Assembly (NCBI GenBank): GCA_964604155.1
Contig: CAZRXY010000096.1
Span: 1-64,000 of the forward strand
Source: Stygibacter sp964604155
Lineage (GTDB): Bacteria > Cloacimonadota > Cloacimonadia > Cloacimonadales > TCS61
Direction: 5' to 3'
Length of the DNA stretch: 64,000 nt
The translations under genes and the position numbers were made by a program. Positions 40,420-48,097 of this stretch are shown in pieces. Within the stretch, counting starts at the first letter, position 1; each line of letters opens with the position of its first letter. Below the pieces are notes generated by a model that saw only the letters and a list, made by a program, of their open reading frames with translations, was not told the origin of the DNA and ran no database searches.

Positions 40420-41337
40420 TTACTTTCTGGGATGGTATAACCTGTGTTCTTTGATTATGAAAGATTTATCGATATTTGCATAAATCTGAGTAGTATTAAT
40501 GCTCACATGACCCAGTAATAATTGGACTATGCGAAGATTTGCTCCAGCTTCCACAAGATGCGTAGCAAAGGAATGCCGGATAGTATGGGGACTCACCTTC
40601 TTGGAAATCCCGGCAGCTTTTGCCAGTTTATCAATAATTTTCCAGGCTCCCATTCGGGTTAGAGGTTTTCCCAGCCTGTTCAAAAAAAGCGTGTCATCAT
40701 GATTAATACCAAGCAGCAAGGGACGATAGTTTTGCATATAATTATGCACGAAAGCCAATGATTTTTCGGCAATGGGCACCACTCGCTGTTTGCTGCCTTT
40801 ACCAAAAACACGAACCACTTTCTGATCCCGGTAGATATCATGGATTGTGAGATTTATTGTTTCTGAAACACGTAATCCGCTGGCATACATTAATTCCAGC
40901 ATAGCCTTACTGCGAATGTGCAAGGGTGTATCCTGAGGTATGGAGTCCAGCAGCTTAAGCATTTCTCTAAGACTCAGCACATCGGGGATTTTGTGGTCAT
41001 AATGAATCGCGGGTATATCAGTGAAATTCAGCTTCAGAGGCACATCTTCTTCAATCATAAATTTCAGTAATGAGCGGATGGCTGAACGCTTGCGTGCCAC
41101 ACTGCTGGCAGCAAAACCAATTTCCTGCAAAGTGGCAAGGTATTCTATGATATGACCAGATTGCACATCTTCAAGCCAGCAATCCAGATAGTGGATAAAT
41201 TCCTGACAATCCTGAAAATAAGAATAGACCGTATTCTCTGAAAGCCCCTGTTCTGATTCGAGATAAAATTTATAATTGTTGAGCCAACCCCTGTTATGAT
41301 GTCCCTGAGAAGAATTACTTTCCTTCTTCCTCGTCAT
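40420..41337 (-). CDS. xerD: tyrosine recombinase XerC/XerD family
   Basis: About 305 residues when started at the ATG at 41337, which has GAGG six bases upstream and gives the usual Xer length; a start 27 bases earlier is possible. The N-terminal SAM-like core-binding domain (about 15-95) precedes the catalytic domain, with Arg in YASGLRVSETINL, Lys in GKGSKQR, HTIRHSFATHLVEAGA (His and Arg), LLGHVSINTTQIY with the nucleophile Tyr. It probably resolves chromosome dimers at dif. An integrase of a mobile element is the alternative, but no attachment-site repeats or cargo are seen, even though a tRNA lies only 215 bases away. It overlaps the small membrane gene by 23 bases. Confidence 0.88.
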   Translation of the reverse strand: MTRKKESNSSQGHHNRGWLNNYKFYLESEQGLSENTVYSYFQDCQEFIHYLDCWLEDVQSGHIIEYLATLQEIGFAASSVARKRSAIRSLLKFMIEEDVPLKLNFTDIPAIHYDHKIPDVLSLREMLKLLDSIPQDTPLHIRSKAMLELMYASGLRVSETINLTIHDIYRDQKVVRVFGKGSKQRVVPIAEKSLAFVHNYMQNYRPLLLGINHDDTLFLNRLGKPLTRMGAWKIIDKLAKAAGISKKVSPHTIRHSFATHLVEAGANLRIVQLLLGHVSINTTQIYANIDKSFIIKEHRLYHPRK

Positions 41338-41542
41338 CCAATACCTCAAATTCTGCATCCTCAATTGTGTCGGATTTACTCTTATCCACCTTTCTGGAAC
41401 TGCTGCGGAACATAATTATTAGTATTACAGGAATAGTTATAAACCAGAATTTCACGGCTGCCACCAGGATAAAGGAAGCAAACCTGATGATCAATACCAA
41501 TATAAGTATGATCGTTATAAATACCCAGAATGAATTTCTCAT
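41315..41542 (-). CDS. small membrane protein with acidic tail
   Basis: A 75-residue protein I do not recognise. Two hydrophobic stretches (about 5-30, 33-46) form one long or two short membrane helices; the tail is basic (RSSSRKVDKSK) and then acidic (EDAEFEVLDDEEEGK). A GAAGG site precedes the ATG. It is sandwiched between the TPR gene (4-base gap) and xerD (overlap), so it is clearly part of the operon. Confidence 0.7.
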   Translation of the reverse strand: MRNSFWVFITIILILVLIIRFASFILVAAVKFWFITIPVILIIMFRSSSRKVDKSKSDTIEDAEFEVLDDEEEGK

Positions 41543-41546
41543 ATTC

Positions 41547-43319
41547 TCACCTTCCTTCCCGCAATCTGTTCAACTCATTTCTAAAACGTGGTGCAAATAT
41601 CGATTGCGGATTTTCTTTCAGAAAATCTGTGATCAATTCCTGCCTGGTGCTGTCAGACACACTATTTTCCATAATCTGTAGATGGGCATACTCGGTAAGT
41701 AAATCGCTCTCATAATCCTTTTGCCACCAGATGAGGGAGCTTGCCAGGTTGTTTTCTTTCTGCCACTCGGCTGCCAGTAATTTTATCTCATCATTTCCTG
41801 AAATTTCAAAGATCTCACTTAAAATTTCCACAGCTCTTTCAGTTTTGAACAAGCCTTTCAATCGCCAGGCTTCAAAAAGCCTGTCGTGATGTTCTGAAGG
41901 CAAACTGGCTGTTATCTGCGTAAGATACAATGCTTGCGTGGTAAGAGGACTGTCTGGCAGATTGAGGATCAACTCTCCTAAAAGACTGTCTGCCCTTGTA
42001 TCTTTTTGCATCAGGGCTATCTGCCAGGTGTAATAGATGCTTTGCTTATAAATACTTGTTCCGGGAGATTCAGAAACCATAAGTTCCGATAATTGTGCAC
42101 CAGCTTCATCCAACTCTCCGGTTTTGATGCGATAATCTATCACACTGAATTCTATTTCCTTCTTTTCCATGGCATTCAGAGTGTATTGTGCAGCTTCCTG
42201 AAGATATTTTATCACAATCTCTGAGGGCTTATCCTGCCGGATTGCCAGCTCTGACAGCAGGAGTCTTGATTGCTTGGCAGATTGAGAACGATAACGGTAC
42301 TTACCCGTGTGCAGTTCTTCAGTATTATATACCTGCCAGAGCTCAGCTTCCGCTTCTTCATATTCATCAAGCTCCAGATAAATTTCCGCTTTTGATATCC
42401 GGGCTTCCGCCTTCAAATCAGGCTCCTTGACATCGTTCTCATACTGATCAAAGCCACGCAGGGCAATTTCATAATTGCTCATTTTTTTCAGTTCTTCTGC
42501 AAAATTTAATAGTTTGATGCTATCCAGGTTTCTGTATTGCTGCAGAGCTGCATCATAATCTTCTATATATGCCAGGCTCAAGGCATAAACTTCTATAATC
42601 TCCTGATTATCACTCAGTTCCCTTACCTTTTTAATTGTATTTATCACAGAAGCATCTCTATGAAGAATCCCTTTTAGATTATTCATCACATAGTGCAGAT
42701 AGTTTTTATTACGCTCCAGATGCTTGAGATATTCTCTCGCTGCCTTGTGGCTTTCTTCCTGGCTCTGATACACTCTTGCCAGATCGAGGGTAAATAAATA
42801 TTTATCATCAGTCAATTTTCTGGCTTCTTCCAAAATCTCCCCCGCCTTTTCATATTCTCTACTGCCACTGAATAATCTCGATAATTCCAGATAGATATTT
42901 ACGTTTGTCTTATTGTTTTGCAGATACTCGTCAGATAACTTAAAGGCTGTGCGGGTGTCTCCATCTCTTATCAGAAGCGGAATTTTTAGTCTCAGATAAT
43001 TTTGTTGCGGGAATATCTCCTTTTTCTCTTCCAGCAATTTTCCCGCAGCTTCAAATCTGGAGACACGCGTGAGATTTGTTATCAGATCCTGTACAATTTC
43101 CCAGTCTTCGGGATATTTTTCCATCAATTCACGATAGATTTGATTAGCCTTTTCATAGTCCCGCCGAGTTGTTAACCGCTCAGCCTGCTTCTTCATAATC
43201 TCTTTTTCGTTGTATCTGTTTTCCGGTGCCGGGTTTCCCTCTCGTGAGATGCTCTGGAATTGCTGACCAGATAGAACCACTGCGGCAATCACAACTATAA
43301 ATACTAATACCTTTTTCAT
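41547..43319 (-). CDS. exported TPR-repeat protein
   Basis: A 590-residue protein with a signal peptide (KKVLVFIVVIAAVVLSGQQ) and about 12 helical repeats of TPR type, for example RDYEKANQIYRELMEKYPED (about 53-72), GSREYEKAGEILEEARKL, and ALQQYRNLDSIKLLNFAEEL. It should be a periplasmic or outer-membrane-associated scaffold. It follows the DUF4175-like gene by 21 bases, an association known from Bacteroidetes-type genomes; the function is not established. Confidence 0.75.
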   Translation of the reverse strand: MKKVLVFIVVIAAVVLSGQQFQSISREGNPAPENRYNEKEIMKKQAERLTTRRDYEKANQIYRELMEKYPEDWEIVQDLITNLTRVSRFEAAGKLLEEKKEIFPQQNYLRLKIPLLIRDGDTRTAFKLSDEYLQNNKTNVNIYLELSRLFSGSREYEKAGEILEEARKLTDDKYLFTLDLARVYQSQEESHKAAREYLKHLERNKNYLHYVMNNLKGILHRDASVINTIKKVRELSDNQEIIEVYALSLAYIEDYDAALQQYRNLDSIKLLNFAEELKKMSNYEIALRGFDQYENDVKEPDLKAEARISKAEIYLELDEYEEAEAELWQVYNTEELHTGKYRYRSQSAKQSRLLLSELAIRQDKPSEIVIKYLQEAAQYTLNAMEKKEIEFSVIDYRIKTGELDEAGAQLSELMVSESPGTSIYKQSIYYTWQIALMQKDTRADSLLGELILNLPDSPLTTQALYLTQITASLPSEHHDRLFEAWRLKGLFKTERAVEILSEIFEISGNDEIKLLAAEWQKENNLASSLIWWQKDYESDLLTEYAHLQIMENSVSDSTRQELITDFLKENPQSIFAPRFRNELNRLREGR

Positions 43320-43340
43320 TATTCTCCCAAATTATATTGC

Positions 43341-46300
43341 TTATTCATTAAGCCTTTTAAGGTATTCGCGGATCAGTTCCTGATACTCCGGCGGATAATC
43401 CTGATAATTCTCTTCCAAAAGAGCTTTCTGCCTGAGCTTATCAAATTTCTGCTTGATCTCCTCCGGCGTATCCCAATCCAGAAACTCACTGCTCTCTGAT
43501 TTTCTTTGTTTACTGATATCTCGTTTATGGATAGATTTCTGGGCGTCCAGCAATCGTGATAGTATCCGCTCCTGGGTATCCAGTAAATCCTGAGTGATCC
43601 TGCCCTGTTTCAGGTTGCGGGAAATTGCTTCCAAATCCTCGATCATCTGATTGATTGCCCCCGTCTGTTTTTGAGCCTCCTGATCATTTTGCAGCATCCT
43701 TCTCAGATTGTCCGCCAGCCGCTGCTCCTCACCCGCCAGTCTCTGCATCTCTTCTCGCATCTGCTGGCTGGGTTTGCCCGTCTCCATCATTTGCTGATAG
43801 ATTTGCTGCGTCATCATGTTCATCATCATCTGCTCTTCACTCATCTGCTGCAATTGCTGCATCAATGATTGCATACCACCACCTCCACCACCCTGCTGCA
43901 TGTTCTGGCTGCTCTGCATCAGATCATAGATCACCAGATTGATCCCCTTCTGAATGTCGCCCAGATAACCGGAAACACCCGTACTCTTGGCATCATTTAT
44001 ATACTGGAATAATTCCCGGAAAGTAGTCATAGTATAATTTACATCATAAACAAATTTAGGTCCCAAAGCCAATACTATCATCGGCACAGAGTATAGTTTC
44101 TGCAGCGTGAGATTGATCCCTTCCTGCTCAGAAATAAGATCCGCCAAAATTACAAAGGGATCGCGGGAATAACGCTCCTGCACTTTCTGATGATCCATAC
44201 TCATAAATATAAAACTGCGTATGGCATCATCAAGAGCTTCCCCCATTGCCATTGAACCCATCATACTCATCATAGAGCTCATGTTCTCTAATTGTGACCG
44301 CAGCTTTTGCATCTTGCTCATCGCACCTTGCTGAGATTGCTGGGCTTCCGTCATCTCCTGTGCCTGCAATTGCTCACTGGCACTATCTATATCACTGCTC
44401 AAGCTGTCCATCATCCCAGATTCCATCAAGCTTTGCATCTGCTCACTGATCTTGCTGTCCTTTTTAGGATCAAGCATTCCCGCTGCTTCCTCCATCTGCT
44501 GCTGCAATTCCTCCAGCTTTTTCTGCTGGGCTGACTGCTCCTCTGCCAGTCTCTCACTGCTTTCACTGCCCTCTGCCGTACGCTCGTTAAGATCACCTTG
44601 CATCTTCTCCATCTCTTCTGCTATCTGCAAGGCTTTCTGCATCGTCTGCTCCTTCTTGATGTCTTCCAGTAATTGTAAAGTCTGATCTATCTGCTGCGCA
44701 AAATCCTCCATCGAGAATTTCATGTTCTCCATAGCTTTCTGCATCACCTCCGGATCCATATTCTCCATCGCTTTCGCCAGTTCTTCCATCGCCAGCTTCA
44801 TCTCATCACTGGAAATTTCTGACATCAGTTCCTGAATCCGCTGCATCTTTTCCAGAGTCTCCTGGGATAATGCCTGATTATTCTGCATCTTATTAACCAT
44901 ATCCTGAAAACTCTCAGACATATTTTCTACATTCTCTGATAGCTCTTCCTGCTTCTGTAGAAGATTCTCCAGGTCCTTCTTGTCCTCCCAGTCATACTCT
45001 TCCTTCTTCATCAGTTCGCGACGCTTTTCCTCAAACTCCTTCCGCAATTCCTCGCTTTCAGAAGATAACTTTTCAAGAAATTCTGATTTTGAACGCTCTT
45101 CAGCCTCTATTTCCTGATATATCTCTGATATTGATGGAAATCTGGCTACATACTGCTCTGATCGTGAAGTCTGACCCCAGGGTGTAGTATCCGTTACTTC
45201 CAGCCAGTAATTTACCCTGTCTCCAGGGATCAGCCAGATATCTCTTAGACTAAAGAGATATTCCAGCTCCAGGGCACTGCCGGATATTTCTGACTGGATC
45301 ATCACGCTGTCTGCTGCTTCATTATTTATATGATACTTGAGTTGCAATCTCTTAAGCCCGTAATCATCAAGAGCACGCAAGGTTATTGGCAATAGCATAT
45401 TCTGATCTAAAAGTGTGTCTTTACCCGGTGAAATTATGCTGATCTCCGGAAAGGCATCCGCTACCGAGGTTATTGTCTTCTCTACCCGCTCATTCTTATT
45501 CCCCAGAAAATCCTGCAGATTGATATGATATGAACCGCTTGATTCTAATACAAATTCTTTGCTGAAATCACTCTTGCCAAGCCGCTCCATATGATAAAAT
45601 TCACCATCGCTAAAGACCATATGTGCCGTATCCACCGGATTATTAGCAGATATGGACAGCGTGATATTGGTGCCTCTAAGTGCCTTAAGGTGTCCACTCG
45701 CCTGAGTGACTAATTCACCCGGTATGCCCGTATACGACGGATAATCATATTTCACGGTGTATTCCCTGACTATCGGCAATTCATATATTTCCACTCTAAA
45801 GGTGTCACTCACGGCATAGGGCGTTTGCACGTAATAATCAAAGGAAAAATCCAGATTGCTGAACTTTTTTATGTTTTCATAAAGAACTTCTTCCCGCCAC
45901 ACTTTTTCCTGCCTCCATAAAAGCCTATGCTCTATATGCTCTTCGGCATTCAACACTTCCACAGCAAGATCGCTGCCACGCGTAAGCGAGATATTACCCG
46001 GCTCTAATTCCACGAATTGCTTATGCTGCTCCTCAGGAAGCCGCATCTGTCTAAAATAATCAAATGACCGATAAAAACCTGCTCCATCGATTATCAGAAT
46101 CATGACTGTTGCAAAAAAAATGCCAACCGCAAGCTGAAGAACCTGCCTAAAAGGTTCTGTGTCACTCTTGATCTCCTGCACCTCTGCTCTTTTGTCTGCA
46201 CGAGACAAAACCAGCTCTATAAGCTCTCCCTGCTCCGGCTCCAAATGATACAATTCCCAGGCATTTTGATAGGTGTCATACCGGTCTTCGTTATGTATAT

Positions 46301-46562
46301 CCAATAGCCTCGCAGATTGCCTGTCGTTAAGAAGTGCCTGCAGGCAATGCACACAGATGTATAATAAACCCAGGACCAAGCCGATCTTAAGTGTTACTGC
46401 CAGATAAAATTCCGGTAATCTCCCCAGATCAAAGTGAGATAATCCCCAGAATAAAACCTGAACCACTACAATCAGACTTATACCCAAAACCAGGCTGCGC
46501 CCCGTTGTTACTATATTCTGCTTGTTTCGCAGTTCCTTTATTTTCGCTTCAAACTTTCGCAT
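43341..46562 (-). CDS. giant DUF4175-like membrane protein with Met/Gln-rich coiled coils
   Basis: A 1073-residue protein. The N-terminus has two to three membrane helices (about 26-46, 52-76, 143-163), then periplasmic beta domains (about 185-480, including VKYDYPSYTGIPGELVTQASG), then a very long coiled-coil region (about 490-760) extremely rich in Glu, Gln, Met and Lys (SEISSDEMKLAMEELAKAME), a middle segment (about 770-870), a glycine run (GGGGGG) with Met/Gln-rich repeats (MQSLMQQLQQMSEEQMMMNM), and a charged C-terminus. The layout matches DUF4175 proteins of Bacteroidetes and Cloacimonadota-type genomes. Its role is unknown; the Met-rich helices might bind membranes or metals. Confidence 0.78.
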   Translation of the reverse strand: MRKFEAKIKELRNKQNIVTTGRSLVLGISLIVVVQVLFWGLSHFDLGRLPEFYLAVTLKIGLVLGLLYICVHCLQALLNDRQSARLLDIHNEDRYDTYQNAWELYHLEPEQGELIELVLSRADKRAEVQEIKSDTEPFRQVLQLAVGIFFATVMILIIDGAGFYRSFDYFRQMRLPEEQHKQFVELEPGNISLTRGSDLAVEVLNAEEHIEHRLLWRQEKVWREEVLYENIKKFSNLDFSFDYYVQTPYAVSDTFRVEIYELPIVREYTVKYDYPSYTGIPGELVTQASGHLKALRGTNITLSISANNPVDTAHMVFSDGEFYHMERLGKSDFSKEFVLESSGSYHINLQDFLGNKNERVEKTITSVADAFPEISIISPGKDTLLDQNMLLPITLRALDDYGLKRLQLKYHINNEAADSVMIQSEISGSALELEYLFSLRDIWLIPGDRVNYWLEVTDTTPWGQTSRSEQYVARFPSISEIYQEIEAEERSKSEFLEKLSSESEELRKEFEEKRRELMKKEEYDWEDKKDLENLLQKQEELSENVENMSESFQDMVNKMQNNQALSQETLEKMQRIQELMSEISSDEMKLAMEELAKAMENMDPEVMQKAMENMKFSMEDFAQQIDQTLQLLEDIKKEQTMQKALQIAEEMEKMQGDLNERTAEGSESSERLAEEQSAQQKKLEELQQQMEEAAGMLDPKKDSKISEQMQSLMESGMMDSLSSDIDSASEQLQAQEMTEAQQSQQGAMSKMQKLRSQLENMSSMMSMMGSMAMGEALDDAIRSFIFMSMDHQKVQERYSRDPFVILADLISEQEGINLTLQKLYSVPMIVLALGPKFVYDVNYTMTTFRELFQYINDAKSTGVSGYLGDIQKGINLVIYDLMQSSQNMQQGGGGGGMQSLMQQLQQMSEEQMMMNMMTQQIYQQMMETGKPSQQMREEMQRLAGEEQRLADNLRRMLQNDQEAQKQTGAINQMIEDLEAISRNLKQGRITQDLLDTQERILSRLLDAQKSIHKRDISKQRKSESSEFLDWDTPEEIKQKFDKLRQKALLEENYQDYPPEYQELIREYLKRLNE

Positions 46563-46568
46563 TATTTC

Positions 46569-47822
46569 CTATTTCTTGTATTTTTCCTGCCATTCTATCT
46601 CCGGTGCCGCATAAGTTAGATTCCAGATGTATTTCTCTATCTTCTCACGCAAACTGATATCTATTTCCCGGTCTATCGGATACACCAGAGCATTATTGAT
46701 CCGCTCTAAAAGATGGATCGCTACCTCTATACAACTTTTGTAGCCCCCCGGAGTTACATTTTTATAATTATCTCCCGATGTGTGGATCATACGCGATGCC
46801 TTACCACCATATCTTGCCAGGTTTACCGAGGGAAATTCATATACACTAAAGGGCATACAATCACTGCTATAAATATCTAAACGCGGCTGGAACATATAAC
46901 CGCTCTCCCTGATCAAGCCATCTATATAACCCATTAATTGATTCGTGCCTATCACCGCCACGCCATCCATGCCCATGGCATCTCCACTCACATCTATATT
47001 GAGCATCATGCCCAGCCTCTCCTTCAGCTCATCCAGATGTCCCTTTACATATGCCTGACTCCCAAGCAATCCCAGCTCCTCTCCACCAAAAAATACCAGT
47101 CGTAAATCCCTTTCTAACTTTTTACTCCTAAAATACTCCGCTATCTTCAGTAAGGTGATTATTCCACCACCATTATCGCTGGCTCCGGGACTGTGCGCCA
47201 CGCTGTCCAGATGACCTCCCGCCAAAGTAAGTGTATCATCAAGTCCCCTCCCAGGAATATCCACAATTATATTATGACCCTTACTCTTTCTTACGCTTTG
47301 CTCTATCTTTAGATTTATCACTGAACCGCACTGTTTCTTTAGTTTTATCCCCGTTTCATGATCTATTGTCACAGAATGCACATAACCGCTCTGGTAAGTA
47401 GATTGTCGGTGACTGAGGCTCGTGGCATTGCGATAGGGCGATCCCACTCCTATATACCCTGCCACTTTCTGCTCTCTCAGGATCAATGCTGAACCCCTCG
47501 TGAAGCTGTTATTCATCACGATCTTGCCCCTGTAAGCTCCACGATTCTGCTGCACCTGCTCTATCCTGTCCACCCATACTAATTCACCACTTATATCACA
47601 GGAATCATTCAAACCGTAAGGTGTTGCCTGATACTCACGCTCCCCTGAACGTATCACTCCCAAACCGGGATCAAAAGTGTATAACTCAAACTCCTCCAAA
47701 ACAGGCTCCCAACCCAGACCACCTAAATACCCGCAAATTATCCCGATTGCTTTCTCTTCTCCTGATGTACCACTTAAACGAACAAAATCCAATTCCCGGA
47801 TCACTTTCATTGGACTAAGCAT
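46569..47822 (-). CDS. M28 family zinc peptidase with PA-like insert
   Basis: The ATG at 47822 (417 residues) is chosen because GGAGG lies just before it; the upstream 20 codons look non-coding. No signal peptide is seen, so it is probably cytoplasmic. A PA-like domain (about 70-190, MNNSFTRGSALILREQKVAG) precedes the M28 core: LAGGHLDSV, SPGASDNGGGI, FFGGEELGLLGS, NIDVSGDAMG and ASRMIHTSGDNY supply the usual two-zinc ligands and the catalytic Glu. Aminopeptidase or carboxypeptidase activity is likely. It is the first gene of the minus-strand operon, 6 bases before the DUF4175-like gene. Confidence 0.88.
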   Translation of the reverse strand: MLSPMKVIRELDFVRLSGTSGEEKAIGIICGYLGGLGWEPVLEEFELYTFDPGLGVIRSGEREYQATPYGLNDSCDISGELVWVDRIEQVQQNRGAYRGKIVMNNSFTRGSALILREQKVAGYIGVGSPYRNATSLSHRQSTYQSGYVHSVTIDHETGIKLKKQCGSVINLKIEQSVRKSKGHNIIVDIPGRGLDDTLTLAGGHLDSVAHSPGASDNGGGIITLLKIAEYFRSKKLERDLRLVFFGGEELGLLGSQAYVKGHLDELKERLGMMLNIDVSGDAMGMDGVAVIGTNQLMGYIDGLIRESGYMFQPRLDIYSSDCMPFSVYEFPSVNLARYGGKASRMIHTSGDNYKNVTPGGYKSCIEVAIHLLERINNALVYPIDREIDISLREKIEKYIWNLTYAAPEIEWQEKYKK

Positions 47823-47953
47823 ATATTTCCTCCAATTTCCTTTAACTTTTCGTCCTTTTATTCTCAGATAATATATTGTCAAGAATTCATCTCTGATAAA
47901 CCGGTATTTCTCTCTCGCTAAAGTGCCACCCTTGTAGAATTATTAACTTTTAC

Positions 47954-47983
47954 TTGACGTGATATCCGGCTGATAAATATAAA
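47954..47983 (+). promoter_or_regulatory. putative sigma70 promoter of the membrane kinase gene
   Basis: TTGACG (47954-47959), an 18-base spacer and TATAAA (47978-47983) lie about 110 bases before the kinase start, in the spacer between divergent genes. The rest of that spacer shows nothing else I can name. Confidence 0.45.
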
Positions 47984-48097
47984 TAGACTAGGTGTGTGGT
48001 ATCGATAAAGCTCCAAGGAAAAGGAAGATATAAAAATGAATTTTGTATTTGTTTTCTATAATTGGGTGAAAGGAACTCACAGGTAGAGTTTAGACTG

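Noticed and set aside
40131..41337. Integrative element formed by tRNA-Arg and the adjacent tyrosine recombinase
   Set aside because: No direct repeat of the tRNA 3' end and no mobile cargo; the recombinase resembles chromosomal XerC/D and belongs to a housekeeping-like operon.
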